A DNA stretch of 64,000 nucleotides from an uncultured Allobaculum sp. (GCA_910579655.1 CAJTVE010000006.1:3359-67358); one strand, 5' to 3'; shown: positions 1 to 9,760, counted from the stretch's first letter. Numbers and translations: made by a program. Notes: generated by a model not told the origin, from the letters alone.

Positions 1-159
1 ATCGATGTTGTCAAGTTTTTCCATATCCGCTTTGTCATTATCCTTGAGAATAATGCGAAGTCGGGTAGCGCAGTGTGCAGAACCGGCGATGTTGTCCATG
101 CCGCCAACTGCATCGACGATTTCCTTGGAAATCTGTTCATACCTTTCAGTTTTATTCAT
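1..159 (-). CDS. PTS transporter EIIB domain, N-terminal part (cut by window edge)
   Basis: The first 53 residues of a glucose/beta-glucoside-family PTS permease are visible; the rest lies beyond the left edge. The EIIB domain takes phosphate from EIIA on its cysteine and passes it to the incoming sugar. The phosphorylation loop reads HCATRLR, the classic EIIB cysteine motif, and the N-terminus has the usual helix before a G-G-x-x-N segment. The ATG is preceded by a strong CGGAGG site. The substrate cannot be told from this fragment. The next recognisable gene, an alpha-galactosidase, is divergent. This is a separate locus from the broken PTS gene further right. Confidence 0.85.
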   Translation of the reverse strand, partial: MNKTERYEQISKEIVDAVGGMDNIAGSAHCATRLRIILKDNDKADMEKLDNID

Positions 160-231
160 CTTTTTCCTCCGTGGCAGAAGGCCATCTGCAGCTGGCGCTT
201 TCTGTCTTGATTACGGTTACAGTCTATCAGT

Positions 232-591
232 TTAAAGGGAGAGCGAATATTGACGGATGTTGAGCATGTATGGAATTTTGTGAACAAGCATAGCCGTCCA
301 AGACCATCTGTCAGTTTTTTGATTTCTGTAAACAAACGTGTCATGTATAAAATATTCCTTACCTATAGACGCTTTTAAAATTTTCTTTTCTTTGGACAAC
401 AACGGATATTCTTTTGGCCCATATTGACAAATGGTGATTTGTCCACGGTTGTCCATCTGTGTCTTCAGGATTGGATGAAATTCAGTCTCGAATACAAAGT
501 GGTGCGCTTCTGGAAGTAGAAATACAAATTCCGAAGGCAACGAAAGTCCATAAATAGTGTCTGGATCTGTCACCAGGAAAACATCTGGCAT
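232..591 (-). CDS. Possible small protein of unknown function
   Basis: An open frame of 119 codons lies between the PTS fragment and the alpha-galactosidase. I do not recognise a family. The predicted protein has no membrane segment or signal peptide and mixes charged and aromatic residues as a globular protein would. No clear ribosome binding site precedes the ATG. It could be a decayed regulator remnant or a chance frame. The rest of the 160-799 gap shows only the promoter of the next gene. Confidence 0.25.
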   Translation of the reverse strand: MPDVFLVTDPDTIYGLSLPSEFVFLLPEAHHFVFETEFHPILKTQMDNRGQITICQYGPKEYPLLSKEKKILKASIGKEYFIHDTFVYRNQKTDRWSWTAMLVHKIPYMLNIRQYSLSL

Positions 592-736
592 GAATCTGTC
601 TGCTGCTTTTTTATAAGAAACAAGATGAATGCTGATTTTGGAGAAGACAGAGAAGTTATTGAGAAAGACAGAAAAACGAAGATATGTATTTTTGTGGTCT
701 TGATATGGAAGGATGCGAACGCCTTTGAAGGACGGA

Positions 737-764
737 TTGAATCTGCAAAACGACTGTCTATAAT
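737..764 (+). promoter_or_regulatory. Promoter of the alpha-galactosidase gene
   Basis: TTGAAT and a perfect TATAAT are separated by 16 bases, 35 bases ahead of the alpha-galactosidase start. It looks like a housekeeping sigma promoter. Confidence 0.6.
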
Positions 765-799
765 CGAAGCCATATGAAACCCGAGAAGGAGAAAAGAGT

Positions 800-3025
800 A
801 TGCCGATTCATTTTAAAGAGTCTTCAATGACCTTCCATTTGTTTAACCAGAAGTTCAGCTATATCCTGAAAATTCTTCCTGAGGGGATACCCGTTCAGCT
901 TTACTTTGGGGCTCCTTTAATCGATAAAGAGAACTGGGACTATCTTCTTGAATCTGTTCATCGTCCCATGCAGGTCGCCTATTCACTGGAAAAACCTGAA
1001 TTATCTCTAGAACACCTGCGTCTGGAATATCCATCCAGTCTTTCTGGAGACATGCGCCCGGGAGCCATCGATCTGCTTCAGGAAAACGGCAGCCGGGTTG
1101 TGGACTTTCAATATGAAGGGCATTCTATTCAGCGTGGAAAACCTTCGATTGCTCCATTACCTGCATGCTATGTCGAAGAAGATCAGGAGGCTGAAACTTT
1201 GCAAATCCGGCTGTATGACAAAGAAATCCAGACTGAACTGGTCCTGTCTTACACTTTGTATGAAGACTGGCCAGTTTTGTGCCGGAATGCACGGATCACC
1301 AATTCAGGTTCTCAAAAGCTTGTGCTCAACAAACTGATGTCTATGTCTTTGGATCTGCCTGATGATGACTGGCAGGAACTGGTTCTACCAGGGGCCTGGG
1401 CAAGAGAACGCAATATTGAAGTCCATCCTTTGCACACCGGTAGTCAGTCCATTTATTCGCTGCGCGGACATTCTTCTCATCACTACAATCCATTTCTTTG
1501 CCTGAAGCGGCCAGGTACCAGTGAAAAGCAAGGAGAATGCATCGGTCTGTCTTTGGTATATTCTGGAAACTTTCTGGCGGATGTAGATGTGAATCCATAC
1601 CATACCACCCGGATTTCTATGGGAATCCACCCTTATACTTTCTCGTGGCCTCTTGCATCGGACGAGTCTTTTCAAAGCCCGGAAGTGGTGCTGGTCTACT
1701 CGGATGAAGGGCTGAATGCGATGTCGCAGGCATTTCATTCTCTGTTCCGGTCCCGGCTTGCCAGAGGTGAATTTCGCGACAAGCCGCGTCCATTGCTTTT
1801 GAATTCCTGGGAAGGCATTTACATGAATGTCGAAGAAAAGAAAGTCCTGGAGATGGCTCAGGCCACGGCAGATCTTGGTCTTGAATTGTTTGTGCTGGAT
1901 GATGGCTGGTTTAAAGGACGAAACAGCGATCGAAGCGCATTGGGTGACTGGGTCTGTGATCCAGCAAAACTGCCCGGCGGTCTGAAAAACCTCAGTGAGA
2001 AAGTAGAAGCGATGGGACTGCAGTTTGGCCTCTGGTTCGAACCTGAAATGGTCAGCCTGGATTCTGATCTGTACCGAAATCATCCCGAATGGGTGCTTCA
2101 TGTCCCGCAACGACGCCTGTCAGCTGGACGCAATCAGTTTGTTCTGGATTTTTCTAATCCTGATGTAGTCGATTATATTGCCACGGCAATGGAAGCCATT
2201 TTGGATGAAGCAAAGATTTCTTATATCAAATGGGATATGAATCGCTCGTTATCTGAGGTTTATTCCAGCGCCAGCAGCCCCGAGCAGCAAGGAACCATTT
2301 ATCACCGCTTTATTCTGGGGGTCTATGCGCTTTATGAGCGCCTTACCTGTAAATATCCCCAGATTCTGTTTGAATCCTGCGCCTCAGGAGGTGCCCGATT
2401 TGATCCGGGAATGCTTTACTACGCTCCACAGGCTTGGACCAGTGACGATACCGATGCTGTAGAGCGTCTGAAAATTCAATATGGCACCAGTATGGTCTAT
2501 CCGATCAGCTCCATGGGTTCGCACGTATCGGCTGTTCCCAACCATCAGCTTCATCGAAAGACTTCTTTGCAGATGCGATCGGCCGTGGCGATGTTTGGAA
2601 CGTTTGGCTACGAACTGGATCCGCTGCTTCTCAGCCCTCAGGAAAAGGCAGAGATCCAAGAACAGATTGCTTTTATGAAGAAATATCGCAAATTGATCCA
2701 GTTTGGCGAATTTTACCGGCTCCAGTCACCTTTTGAAGGCAATGAGACAGCATGGATGGTGGTTTCACCGGATCGAAAAACTGCTCTTGTCGGCTATTAT
2801 CGCGTTCTCCAGCAAATCAATGTTGGTTTTCGCAGGCTGAAGCTGCAGGGCCTGCTGCCGGATGCCCTGTATTCCATTTCCGGTAAAGAAGAAACGGAAT
2901 ACGGTCTTGAACTTGAGCGGGCAGGAATGGTGATCAGTGATGACTCTTCCTCAGAAAACCGCAATACAGATGAAGGTGACTATCTGGCAAGATTGTACCT
3001 TCTTCAAGCACAAGAGCCAGAGTAG
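800..3025 (+). CDS. Alpha-galactosidase, GH36 family
   Basis: A cytoplasmic alpha-galactosidase of 741 residues, the usual length for GH36. It releases galactose from melibiose, raffinose and stachyose-type sugars. The N-terminal beta-supersandwich is followed by the catalytic barrel. The nucleophile is the aspartate of KWDMNR (about residue 479), and the acid/base is the first aspartate of SDDTDA (about 549). There is no signal peptide, so the substrate must be imported. The start follows GAAGGAGAAA by a good distance; a second methionine at residue 10 is less well placed. The gene stands alone on the plus strand with its own promoter, next to a minus-strand sugar cluster whose GPH symporter is a plausible melibiose-type importer. 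That link is inference. Confidence 0.95.
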   Translation: MPIHFKESSMTFHLFNQKFSYILKILPEGIPVQLYFGAPLIDKENWDYLLESVHRPMQVAYSLEKPELSLEHLRLEYPSSLSGDMRPGAIDLLQENGSRVVDFQYEGHSIQRGKPSIAPLPACYVEEDQEAETLQIRLYDKEIQTELVLSYTLYEDWPVLCRNARITNSGSQKLVLNKLMSMSLDLPDDDWQELVLPGAWARERNIEVHPLHTGSQSIYSLRGHSSHHYNPFLCLKRPGTSEKQGECIGLSLVYSGNFLADVDVNPYHTTRISMGIHPYTFSWPLASDESFQSPEVVLVYSDEGLNAMSQAFHSLFRSRLARGEFRDKPRPLLLNSWEGIYMNVEEKKVLEMAQATADLGLELFVLDDGWFKGRNSDRSALGDWVCDPAKLPGGLKNLSEKVEAMGLQFGLWFEPEMVSLDSDLYRNHPEWVLHVPQRRLSAGRNQFVLDFSNPDVVDYIATAMEAILDEAKISYIKWDMNRSLSEVYSSASSPEQQGTIYHRFILGVYALYERLTCKYPQILFESCASGGARFDPGMLYYAPQAWTSDDTDAVERLKIQYGTSMVYPISSMGSHVSAVPNHQLHRKTSLQMRSAVAMFGTFGYELDPLLLSPQEKAEIQEQIAFMKKYRKLIQFGEFYRLQSPFEGNETAWMVVSPDRKTALVGYYRVLQQINVGFRRLKLQGLLPDALYSISGKEETEYGLELERAGMVISDDSSSENRNTDEGDYLARLYLLQAQEPE

Positions 3026-3121
3026 AACACGACAATGTTAGACTTCTGAGAGCATAACTTTTGAAGGGATCATAAAGTAGAACTTTCCCAGTCAGTTGAG
3101 CTGTACGATTACCACGATATT

Positions 3122-3163
3122 GAGCCTAAAAGCCACCGATCAGGATTGCTTTTGGGCTCTTTG
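3122..3163 (+). terminator. Terminator-like hairpin inside the MITE
   Basis: GAGCCTAAAAGC pairs with GCTTTTGGGCTC across a 14-base loop (one G-U pair), followed by a short T-rich stretch. It sits just inside the left terminal repeat, where insertion sequences often block read-through from the host. It may also end the alpha-galactosidase transcript. Confidence 0.6.
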
Positions 3164-3315
3164 TTTCTAAAAATGGATATTTTGAAGTCCCAGATTTCCT
3201 GTCAAGGCTGTAATGAGATGATTTTAAGGTCCAAGTTTTACGCGATTTCTCTTGATGTATAGCTCAATAATCGGTGTGTTATGGGCAATTGAGCGATACA
3301 TAAAGAGGTTAAAAT

Positions 3316-3375
3316 ATGACAATTCCTTCAGAAATTCTGGCTGTTAACAGGCCTAAAGAAAAGAAGTTGTCCTAA
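3316..3375 (+). pseudogene. Remnant of a transposase N-terminus inside the MITE
   Basis: A 19-codon frame starts MTIPSEILAVNRP after an AGAGG site and stops almost at the right terminal repeat. The start resembles the first residues of IS4/IS1634-type transposases as I remember them; I could not check this. Almost all of the coding region is deleted. Confidence 0.4.
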
Positions 3376-3500
3376 AAAAGTGTTAGGATAACCTCTCGTA
3401 TAGCTCTACTGACTGGGAAAGTTCTAATAAAGGAACAACAATAAAGAAACACCAGTTCGATGGATGAACTGATGTTTTGGTATTTGCACTGTTTGGGATT

Positions 3501-4412
3501 CTAGAGCTGATCGGTCAGATCCAAATAATGGTAGAGCGCGCCGATCAAGTTGGCATCGGAACTGAATGTACAGCTGCAGATTTCTGGCTGACTGGCTGGA
3601 TTGAAAGAAGGCAGCCTCGTAAAAAGTTCGCTCATTTTCTCGTTGAGTGTGTCGACCAGAACGGGTTGTCTGGAGATGCCCCCGCCGATTGCGATCTTGT
3701 CGACATCCAGAATGGTCTGTAGACCAAACATGCCGCGGGCTGTTTCAGCGCAAAACTCTTCGAGAGCTTTCTGGGCTTTCTCATCTCCACTTGCATGGAG
3801 AGCAAAGAAATCACGTCCAGAGAAAGCAGCCGGATCGATTCCTTTTTGACTGGCCAGACGGTCAGTCAGAGCATGAGTATTGGCGATAAAAGCCCACACA
3901 TCAAAGCCATCCTGATTTTTCCAGTGAACAGGGATCATGGAAAATTCGCCAGCGGCATGAGTGCTGCCTCGATACAATTTTCCATTAAGAATGAGAGCTC
4001 CACCAATCGCGGTACCAATCGTCATGACGATCCCGTTGGAAACTCCTTTCATTGATCCTTGCCAGAGTTCGGCCTGGGCAGCGGCTTTGGCGTCGTTTTC
4101 AAAGACGACTGGAACTGGAATTTCTTTTTCCAGAAGTTCCTTGAGATTCACCTCATGAACATAGGTTAAAGAACCGCCGGTATAGAAATAGCCAGTGTTC
4201 GCATCAATGCGGCCTGGAGCAGAGCCTACAACGGCTTCAATTGGCTCGTTTTCATAATGGTGATAAATATTAACCAGGGCCTGGATGTAGTCATCCAGAG
4301 ATGTCATGGGCGTTGGAACTTCAGACTGGTCGAGAATCTTTCCCTGATCATCCATCAGAGCGTATTTGATTCCTGTACCGCCTACATCAATCCCTAAAAA
4401 GCGTCGTTCCAT
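3501..4412 (-). CDS. ROK family sugar kinase
   Basis: A 303-residue ROK kinase, likely phosphorylating glucose or a glucoside in the cytoplasm. The phosphate-binding motif GIDVGGTGIK is at the N-terminus, and the ENDAKAAA segment carries the catalytic aspartate. The HAAGEF region is present, but the zinc motif CxCGxxGCxE typical of ROK glucokinases is absent. That places it nearer the zinc-less beta-glucoside kinase type. It is the last gene of a minus-strand run with the GH78-like enzyme and two transporters, so it may phosphorylate a released sugar. The exact substrate is not shown by the sequence. Confidence 0.9.
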   Translation of the reverse strand: MERRFLGIDVGGTGIKYALMDDQGKILDQSEVPTPMTSLDDYIQALVNIYHHYENEPIEAVVGSAPGRIDANTGYFYTGGSLTYVHEVNLKELLEKEIPVPVVFENDAKAAAQAELWQGSMKGVSNGIVMTIGTAIGGALILNGKLYRGSTHAAGEFSMIPVHWKNQDGFDVWAFIANTHALTDRLASQKGIDPAAFSGRDFFALHASGDEKAQKALEEFCAETARGMFGLQTILDVDKIAIGGGISRQPVLVDTLNEKMSELFTRLPSFNPASQPEICSCTFSSDANLIGALYHYLDLTDQL

Positions 4413-4516
4413 TTTTTAATACTCCTCTCTTATCTGAGAAGCGGTCGAATGCGTTTCAAGCTGGCTGAAGAAAAGCCCTCTCATAAAGTCTGCACCTCGG
4501 ATCAGTCAGAGTGAAA

Positions 4517-4553
4517 GAGGAAAAATCCACTTGTCTTATGGACTTTTTTCCTC
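4517..4553. terminator. Hairpin in the gap between the ROK kinase and GH78 genes
   Basis: GAGGAAAAATCC and GGACTTTTTTCCTC form a stem around an 11-base loop. Plus-strand reading gives a following ATTTTTATT. It may end the minus-strand GH78 transcript. The rest of this 330-base gap shows no gene I can support. Confidence 0.4.
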
Positions 4554-4744
4554 ATTTTTATTGTTACCAATGCATTCAACACTTTGCTTCATACTTTAAA
4601 AGTATCTCAGTCTGTTTTGAAAAAGAATCTATGAATTTGCCGGATCGAACTTTCAAACAGAGAAGCCGATCCTTGATTTCAGGTCTCCTTGGACAATTTT
4701 GCACTTTGTAGATCTGAATAGGACAGTTTTTTTGAATCTGTCGG

Positions 4745-6325
4745 TCAGATGGATTTTTTGACCAGATATTTTTGGATCAGATAGGCAGGTGTACAGCTCC
4801 AGGCGTGGCAATAGCTGGAAATAATCGGATTTCCATAAGGGGAGTAGTCTGGACGATCAGGATCGAAAGCTTCCCAGAACGTATCTGCACCCAGTTCAAT
4901 CATTTTTCCCCAGTAGTCTTTCATCAACTTAACGGCGGCATCGGTTAAGCCGGTTTTAAACAGAGCTTCAGTAATGTGAGAATACATATACGGCGTCGCA
5001 ATGTCCCGGACAGGAAACAGAGAAGCCAGGGTGTTTTCCATGACACGTTTGGCCTGCTCACAATCTACAGGGACATTGGCAAGAACCATCCAGACCTGCG
5101 AAGCGATATTCTTTTCGCCATCCCGAGTCTGGAATAAGCCATCTTCAGCATCGTATAAAGTTGTACGAGCGTAATCAAGCAGCTGAGCGAGCATCTGTTC
5201 ATAGAAGGCTGGATCCTGATTCATCTGTCGAGTCAGATCAATAAACTGGCGGAGAGCATAAATCGTAACCGCCTGGGCACAGGCTTCTTTGTTGAATTCA
5301 TTGGACCAGTCTACAAAAACGGGATAGTTTTCATCGAGTTCGATAAATCCTTCTGGCTTTACAAAGCTCAATGCCAGATCCATCTGCTGCTTGGCAGCCG
5401 GATACAGATCCTCCAGAACGGTTTTGCGGCCATATTCATTCATGTAGTCGCTCAGGATGGAAATGAAGAATAAGGAATAATCATACAGGAAAGTGTCATC
5501 TGCCACTTCCTTGGGGCGCACAAACACATTGGCACTGATCCGGCCATCACTGGCAGGCATTGCTCCAAACAGATAGAGGCAGCGAAGCACCAGGTCTTCA
5601 TTATGGAAGGTTGCATAGTTGCTGAGCGCTTGGAGTCGTAAATCCCCCATCCATAACCGGCGGTCGCGTTTTGGTCCATCTTCAAAGACATCGGTCATGC
5701 AGTCGGCAAGTGTTTTTACCGAAACTTTCCAGATGGCTTCCAGTTCAGGATCTTTTAAATGCAGAGGGGGAATGTCGTTGGTGCTGACCGCATTTTCAGT
5801 GATGACAACCGGATTGGTGAAACGAACTTTCCATTTTGGAGAAGTATCCAGCACTTTGATTTCAACAAACCGGAAAGAATAGCGGCGCGGCAGGGTGATT
5901 AGGGCTGGAAGTTCATCGATATGCAGAAATTCTTCCTGGATCCAGCTGGAAGAAAGCCAGCCATCATATTCACTGGAAGAATGTGCCAGTTCTGCGGCAA
6001 CTTCTGCAAAACGAAGCCGAATATGAAGCGGAGCATCCATCGGGGATCCGACAGATTCGGCCTGGATGAAGAAACTGCCGACACGATGGTCATGGAAATC
6101 CAGAATGATCGTGTCATCCTGGCCCAGTAATAGCGAGGACAGATTTTCATTGGTTTCTTCAACACCCACTCGTTCGAGCTTGATGGGGTCTTCAATCAGG
6201 CGCACGACGCCGGCACCCGCAAAGTTTTCGCGTTTTGGAGCAGGGATTAAAGAACGGCTTTTTTCAAGAAACTGTTCATTGCGCTGAAACTGAATGTCGT
6301 TATGAATCTGGAATTTGAAGGCCAT
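4745..6325 (-). CDS. GH78-like alpha-L-rhamnosidase family protein
   Basis: A six-hairpin glycosidase of 526 residues resembling bacterial alpha-L-rhamnosidases. An N-terminal beta-sandwich-like region is followed by the (alpha/alpha)6 barrel. The barrel opens with DGPKRDRRLWMGDL, matching the conserved D-G-x-x-R-D-R-x-x-W-x-G-D block that carries the catalytic acid. A late HAWSCTPAYL segment matches the conserved barrel histidine region. It is shorter than many GH78 enzymes and has no signal peptide, so it should act on imported oligosaccharides. I chose the ATG after AAGTGAG rather than the TTG 114 bases upstream, because the upstream stretch lacks a site and looks non-coding. Rhamnose specificity is inferred from the family only. 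Confidence 0.8.
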   Translation of the reverse strand: MAFKFQIHNDIQFQRNEQFLEKSRSLIPAPKRENFAGAGVVRLIEDPIKLERVGVEETNENLSSLLLGQDDTIILDFHDHRVGSFFIQAESVGSPMDAPLHIRLRFAEVAAELAHSSSEYDGWLSSSWIQEEFLHIDELPALITLPRRYSFRFVEIKVLDTSPKWKVRFTNPVVITENAVSTNDIPPLHLKDPELEAIWKVSVKTLADCMTDVFEDGPKRDRRLWMGDLRLQALSNYATFHNEDLVLRCLYLFGAMPASDGRISANVFVRPKEVADDTFLYDYSLFFISILSDYMNEYGRKTVLEDLYPAAKQQMDLALSFVKPEGFIELDENYPVFVDWSNEFNKEACAQAVTIYALRQFIDLTRQMNQDPAFYEQMLAQLLDYARTTLYDAEDGLFQTRDGEKNIASQVWMVLANVPVDCEQAKRVMENTLASLFPVRDIATPYMYSHITEALFKTGLTDAAVKLMKDYWGKMIELGADTFWEAFDPDRPDYSPYGNPIISSYCHAWSCTPAYLIQKYLVKKSI

Positions 6326-6647
6326 AAGAGTTCTCACTTTCTTGTTTCTTATTTCGTTGTCTTTGCAGACTATAGTTTGTTTGTCAGAGAGCGTAAGGTT
6401 CATACTCATGCAGAAAACCAGGAAATTGCAATTTTCCAAAGCAGAGGCAGCAGGCTGACGGAAAGCAATGAGGGGAGATGGAGAAGACCAGGATGAATCC
6501 CTGTCATGACTGCTGCCAGAACGCTCTGGGAATTTTTGATGGGTCAGAGTAAATCAAAAGTAAATCTTTGCGTCAGGTAAATCTTTGAGGATTGGTCAGG
6601 CTTTCTCTTTGATTGTCATCTGGGAAACCATTGAGAAAAAGGAACTT

Positions 6648-7949
6648 TTAGTGGATTTCAGCAATTTGTTCCAAATCAGCGAGATCTGCCGCGTTATTGG
6701 TGGTTGTGCCTACGTTGTGTTTTTTCTGCAGACGGATCTGGATGAATCCGGCAACGCCAGCGGCTGCAATCAGTCCCGCAAATCCCATCATGGTCATGTA
6801 GATGTTTTCTGGCAGAACCAGAGTTGGCGTGATGACGGCGAAGGCTGCACATAACAGACGGGAAGTGCCGTTGATGAATCCCTGGATGCCGCTGCGAACA
6901 CTCGATGGGAAGGATTCCTGAGTCCAGACTTTATACATGGCTTCACCGGCTAAAGTAGAACCAACGTTCTGGAAAGCCAGGCAAAGAACAATTAAGAGGA
7001 TGGAAGTTCCGGAGTTGGCAAGACCAACCAGTGCGGCAATCATCACGATAATTCCAATTCCAAAAGCGATGTTGCGATATTTTCCGCCAGCAATTTTGGA
7101 GAACAGCTGGGCAATGACCAGGCAGACAAGAGTCAGGACCACGCCGCATCCGGTTGCCAGTGTCTGAGAAGCATTTGCTTTTACAAGCATGAAGGTCTGG
7201 AACTGACCGAAGGTATTGGCCAGTAAGTTCCATCCGCAATAGAAGAACAGGATGCAGATCAGAAATGCCAGGTAAGGCTTGGAATGATCTTTGAATAAAA
7301 CCTGGAATACAGAGGCTTGTTTTGTATTGGAAGCTGTGCTGGTTTCATCAGGCGCATTGGCATGGATTTTTTGAACGGCTTTGTTTTTCGTCCGGTAATA
7401 GATTGTTACCAGAGCAATCAGGCAAAGAACACCCATTGCGATGCGGGCCGACCATGCGCCGCCAAGCCCTGAAGTAACGAAGGCAATGAGAGTGGACAGT
7501 AAGATACCGATAGTCCAGTAAACCTGCGAACCGGAAACCAGTTCCGCACTGATTTTTTCATTTGGAGCGTCATGGGAGAGCATCGTCAGGCTGACTGGTA
7601 AGTCACAACCGCTCGCAAATCCGGCAAGAATGGCGCCAGCCAGTAACATCCAGTAGCTGCTGGCAGCCATGCAAAGAGCGGCACCAGCCAGGAAAACCAC
7701 ATTCATCCAGTCGAAGGTTTTGCGCAGGCCAAATATTTTGGTAATCTGGCCGGTCAGCAGCGAGCCAAGAGCGATCGCAAAGGTCAGAGCACCGGAGATA
7801 GTTCCAACCTGGGCGTCATTCAGAACTAAAGCGCTTTGCCAGACTGTGATGGTGCTGGCAAGGGAGACGATGATGCCAGACCCAAGAACGGATCCAAATC
7901 CAGCCGCATAAAGAAGCGGTTTGTAGTTTTTAATCGAAGAAGTCGTCAT
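6648..7949 (-). CDS. Major facilitator superfamily sugar permease
   Basis: A 433-residue membrane protein with about twelve hydrophobic segments and a central hydrophilic loop near residues 190-220, the standard MFS layout. No substrate motif is diagnostic. It precedes the GH78-like gene on the same strand with a 320-base gap, so it may import the glycoside or the released sugar. An AGAAAGG site precedes the ATG. The C-terminus is a short polar tail. The gap between it and the GH78 gene holds no further gene. Confidence 0.88.
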   Translation of the reverse strand: MTTSSIKNYKPLLYAAGFGSVLGSGIIVSLASTITVWQSALVLNDAQVGTISGALTFAIALGSLLTGQITKIFGLRKTFDWMNVVFLAGAALCMAASSYWMLLAGAILAGFASGCDLPVSLTMLSHDAPNEKISAELVSGSQVYWTIGILLSTLIAFVTSGLGGAWSARIAMGVLCLIALVTIYYRTKNKAVQKIHANAPDETSTASNTKQASVFQVLFKDHSKPYLAFLICILFFYCGWNLLANTFGQFQTFMLVKANASQTLATGCGVVLTLVCLVIAQLFSKIAGGKYRNIAFGIGIIVMIAALVGLANSGTSILLIVLCLAFQNVGSTLAGEAMYKVWTQESFPSSVRSGIQGFINGTSRLLCAAFAVITPTLVLPENIYMTMMGFAGLIAAAGVAGFIQIRLQKKHNVGTTTNNAADLADLEQIAEIH

Positions 7950-8014
7950 AGTTATGCCTTTCTTTTCCTGTTCGATAAGTGGGAATAGAACTTAAAATGC
8001 ATGTTTCAACTGCA

Positions 8015-8038
8015 ATATTTTAGAAATCACTAAAATAT
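8015..8038. promoter_or_regulatory. Palindromic operator candidate upstream of the MFS gene
   Basis: Perfect inverted repeat ATATTTTAG-N6-CTAAAATAT, 66-89 bases ahead of the MFS start. The position and symmetry suggest a regulator binding site overlapping the promoter. The remainder of the 7950-8304 gap shows no gene. Confidence 0.45.
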
Positions 8039-8304
8039 ATAGGCATGCAGAGTCTGTCTGCCATCTGTTTAGAGGTGGGATCGCGTTTTTCAGTTTTGAG
8101 AGATGATCTTTTACGCTGAAAGGGACAGCTTAGAGATCTCTGGGTTATTGATGACTCTGAAATCCAGATTCAACAGGGGGATGGATTTCAGACCTTTTCT
8201 GGCGGGGCTTTGCCTGGATGGAAAGAAAATTCCGACAAAAATCCGCCATGGTTAAGGCCGTTATGGATCTAAGTGTTGGTGATGCGGGGAAAACAGAGAG
8301 TAAG

Positions 8305-9681
8305 TCAGTTTGCAACAGAAGTTTTCTTTCCTTTTTCAAGGTCGGCGCGGATCTTTGGATAAACGGAATCCAGATTGTAAAAAGCCATGATGATCATGGA
8401 AATCACGATGCAGACAATCGGGATGTACAAGTACATCAGGCGAATGGCGGCCAGCGCATTGGCTGTCTGAACTTGGGAGCCGCCGATATAGCCGCCCCAG
8501 CTGATTAACAGACCGGAGATACCGCCAGCGGCAGCTTGAGCCACTTTGCCAAGGAAACCATTAACAGCGGACAGGGAACCCGAAGTATCCACACCAGTTT
8601 TCCAGATGCCGTAGTCAACAGGATCAGCCTGCATCGAGAAGTAAATTGAGTTTTTCAGACCATATCCAATGGCACTTAATGCGGCACCGATATAGATGGC
8701 AATTCGATTCAGGCCGCCGGCCCAGATGACCAAAAGCCCAATCAGCTGCAGGCCGCTGCCCAGTTCAAACAGGGTGCGCTTTTGCATCATCTTCGATAAG
8801 AAGGGGACACAAAGGTTTGCACCAACGGGAACGATCGACATGATTGTTGCGACAGTCACGGAAAGCTCAGCACTGCCCAGCACAGCGGTGTAATAGTAGA
8901 CCAGCGCCCCGGCCTGCAAGAAGTAGCCGCCCCACATAAACAGGATATTGAGCGCGAAAATTTTCCAGGGACCATTGTGGGCAAGGGATCGCAGGGCATC
9001 CAGCAACGATGTCTTTTCTTCCTTTTCATCTTCGGTGGTGTTTTCCCGAACAGTGAAGAATGTGAAGAAGAAAATCAGGGAGCTGATGATGCCGAAAATC
9101 AGCATGACGATTCGAAAGCCTTTGCCCATATCAGCCCCGCCCAGGCTGGAAACCAGTTTAAGGGCGAAGGCACTGACAATGCTCGAACCTAGGAAGGCAA
9201 AGAACTGACGGGTCGTTGCAAGGTTGGTTCTTTCATCGGAATCTTCACTTAAAGCGGGAAGAATGCTGGCCATTGGAATATTGACGACCGTATACATAAA
9301 GGACAGACCAATATAGGTGACATAGCACCAGGCCAGGCGGCCTCCTTCACTCCATCCGGAAGGAACGCTGAAAGCCAAATAGGCAAAGATCGCAAAGGGA
9401 ATTGCACCCCATAAAAAATAAGGTCGTGATTTGCCCCAGCGGGTGTGAGTATGGTCGATCGCATAGCCAATCAGCAAGTCCGTAATGCCGTCGATAAATC
9501 GACAGACAACGAACATGCCTGCGATAGCAAGACCATTGAGGTTGGCAACATCGGTATAGTAGTAAAGCAGATACAGGGAGATCATCTGCCAGATCAAATT
9601 GCAGGCAAAATCCGCAGAGCCGTAGCCAATACGCTGGCGCCACTGCATGGATTTTGTGGGGGATTTCATGGTGGTATCCAT
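8305..9681 (-). CDS. GPH family glycoside:cation symporter (MelB-like)
   Basis: A 458-residue symporter of the glycoside-pentoside-hexuronide family, with twelve predicted membrane segments. The N-terminal GYGSADFACNLIW segment is typical of the family start, and the DLLIGYAIDHTHTRWGKSRPY block is the conserved cytoplasmic loop between helices 2 and 3. It imports a glycoside with Na+ or H+. No C-terminal EIIA domain is present, unlike LacS-type members, so PTS control by that route is not expected. An AGAGAGGAAAA site precedes the start. A catabolite repression site lies about 85 bases upstream. The AraC regulator next to it is the likely controller. Confidence 0.93.
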   Translation of the reverse strand: MDTTMKSPTKSMQWRQRIGYGSADFACNLIWQMISLYLLYYYTDVANLNGLAIAGMFVVCRFIDGITDLLIGYAIDHTHTRWGKSRPYFLWGAIPFAIFAYLAFSVPSGWSEGGRLAWCYVTYIGLSFMYTVVNIPMASILPALSEDSDERTNLATTRQFFAFLGSSIVSAFALKLVSSLGGADMGKGFRIVMLIFGIISSLIFFFTFFTVRENTTEDEKEEKTSLLDALRSLAHNGPWKIFALNILFMWGGYFLQAGALVYYYTAVLGSAELSVTVATIMSIVPVGANLCVPFLSKMMQKRTLFELGSGLQLIGLLVIWAGGLNRIAIYIGAALSAIGYGLKNSIYFSMQADPVDYGIWKTGVDTSGSLSAVNGFLGKVAQAAAGGISGLLISWGGYIGGSQVQTANALAAIRLMYLYIPIVCIVISMIIMAFYNLDSVYPKIRADLEKGKKTSVAN

Positions 9682-9760
9682 AAGTTTTCCTCTCTTCTTT
9701 TTTCTTTGTCAACTTCGTTTGGGCCGGCTTTCTTTGTTGATTGACACCTAAAGAATATTT

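Larger units (their letters stand above)
3078..3426. mobile_element. MITE-like non-autonomous insertion element
   Basis: The element is 349 bases long with imperfect terminal inverted repeats of 31 bases (3078-3108 and 3396-3426, 29 of 31 matching), each starting TAGAACTTTCCCAGTCAGT. It is flanked on both sides by ATAAAG (3072-3077 and 3427-3432), a 6-base target duplication. Inside are a terminator-like hairpin near the left end and a short start of an open frame near the right end. It looks like an internal-deletion derivative of a full insertion sequence. Confidence 0.85.
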
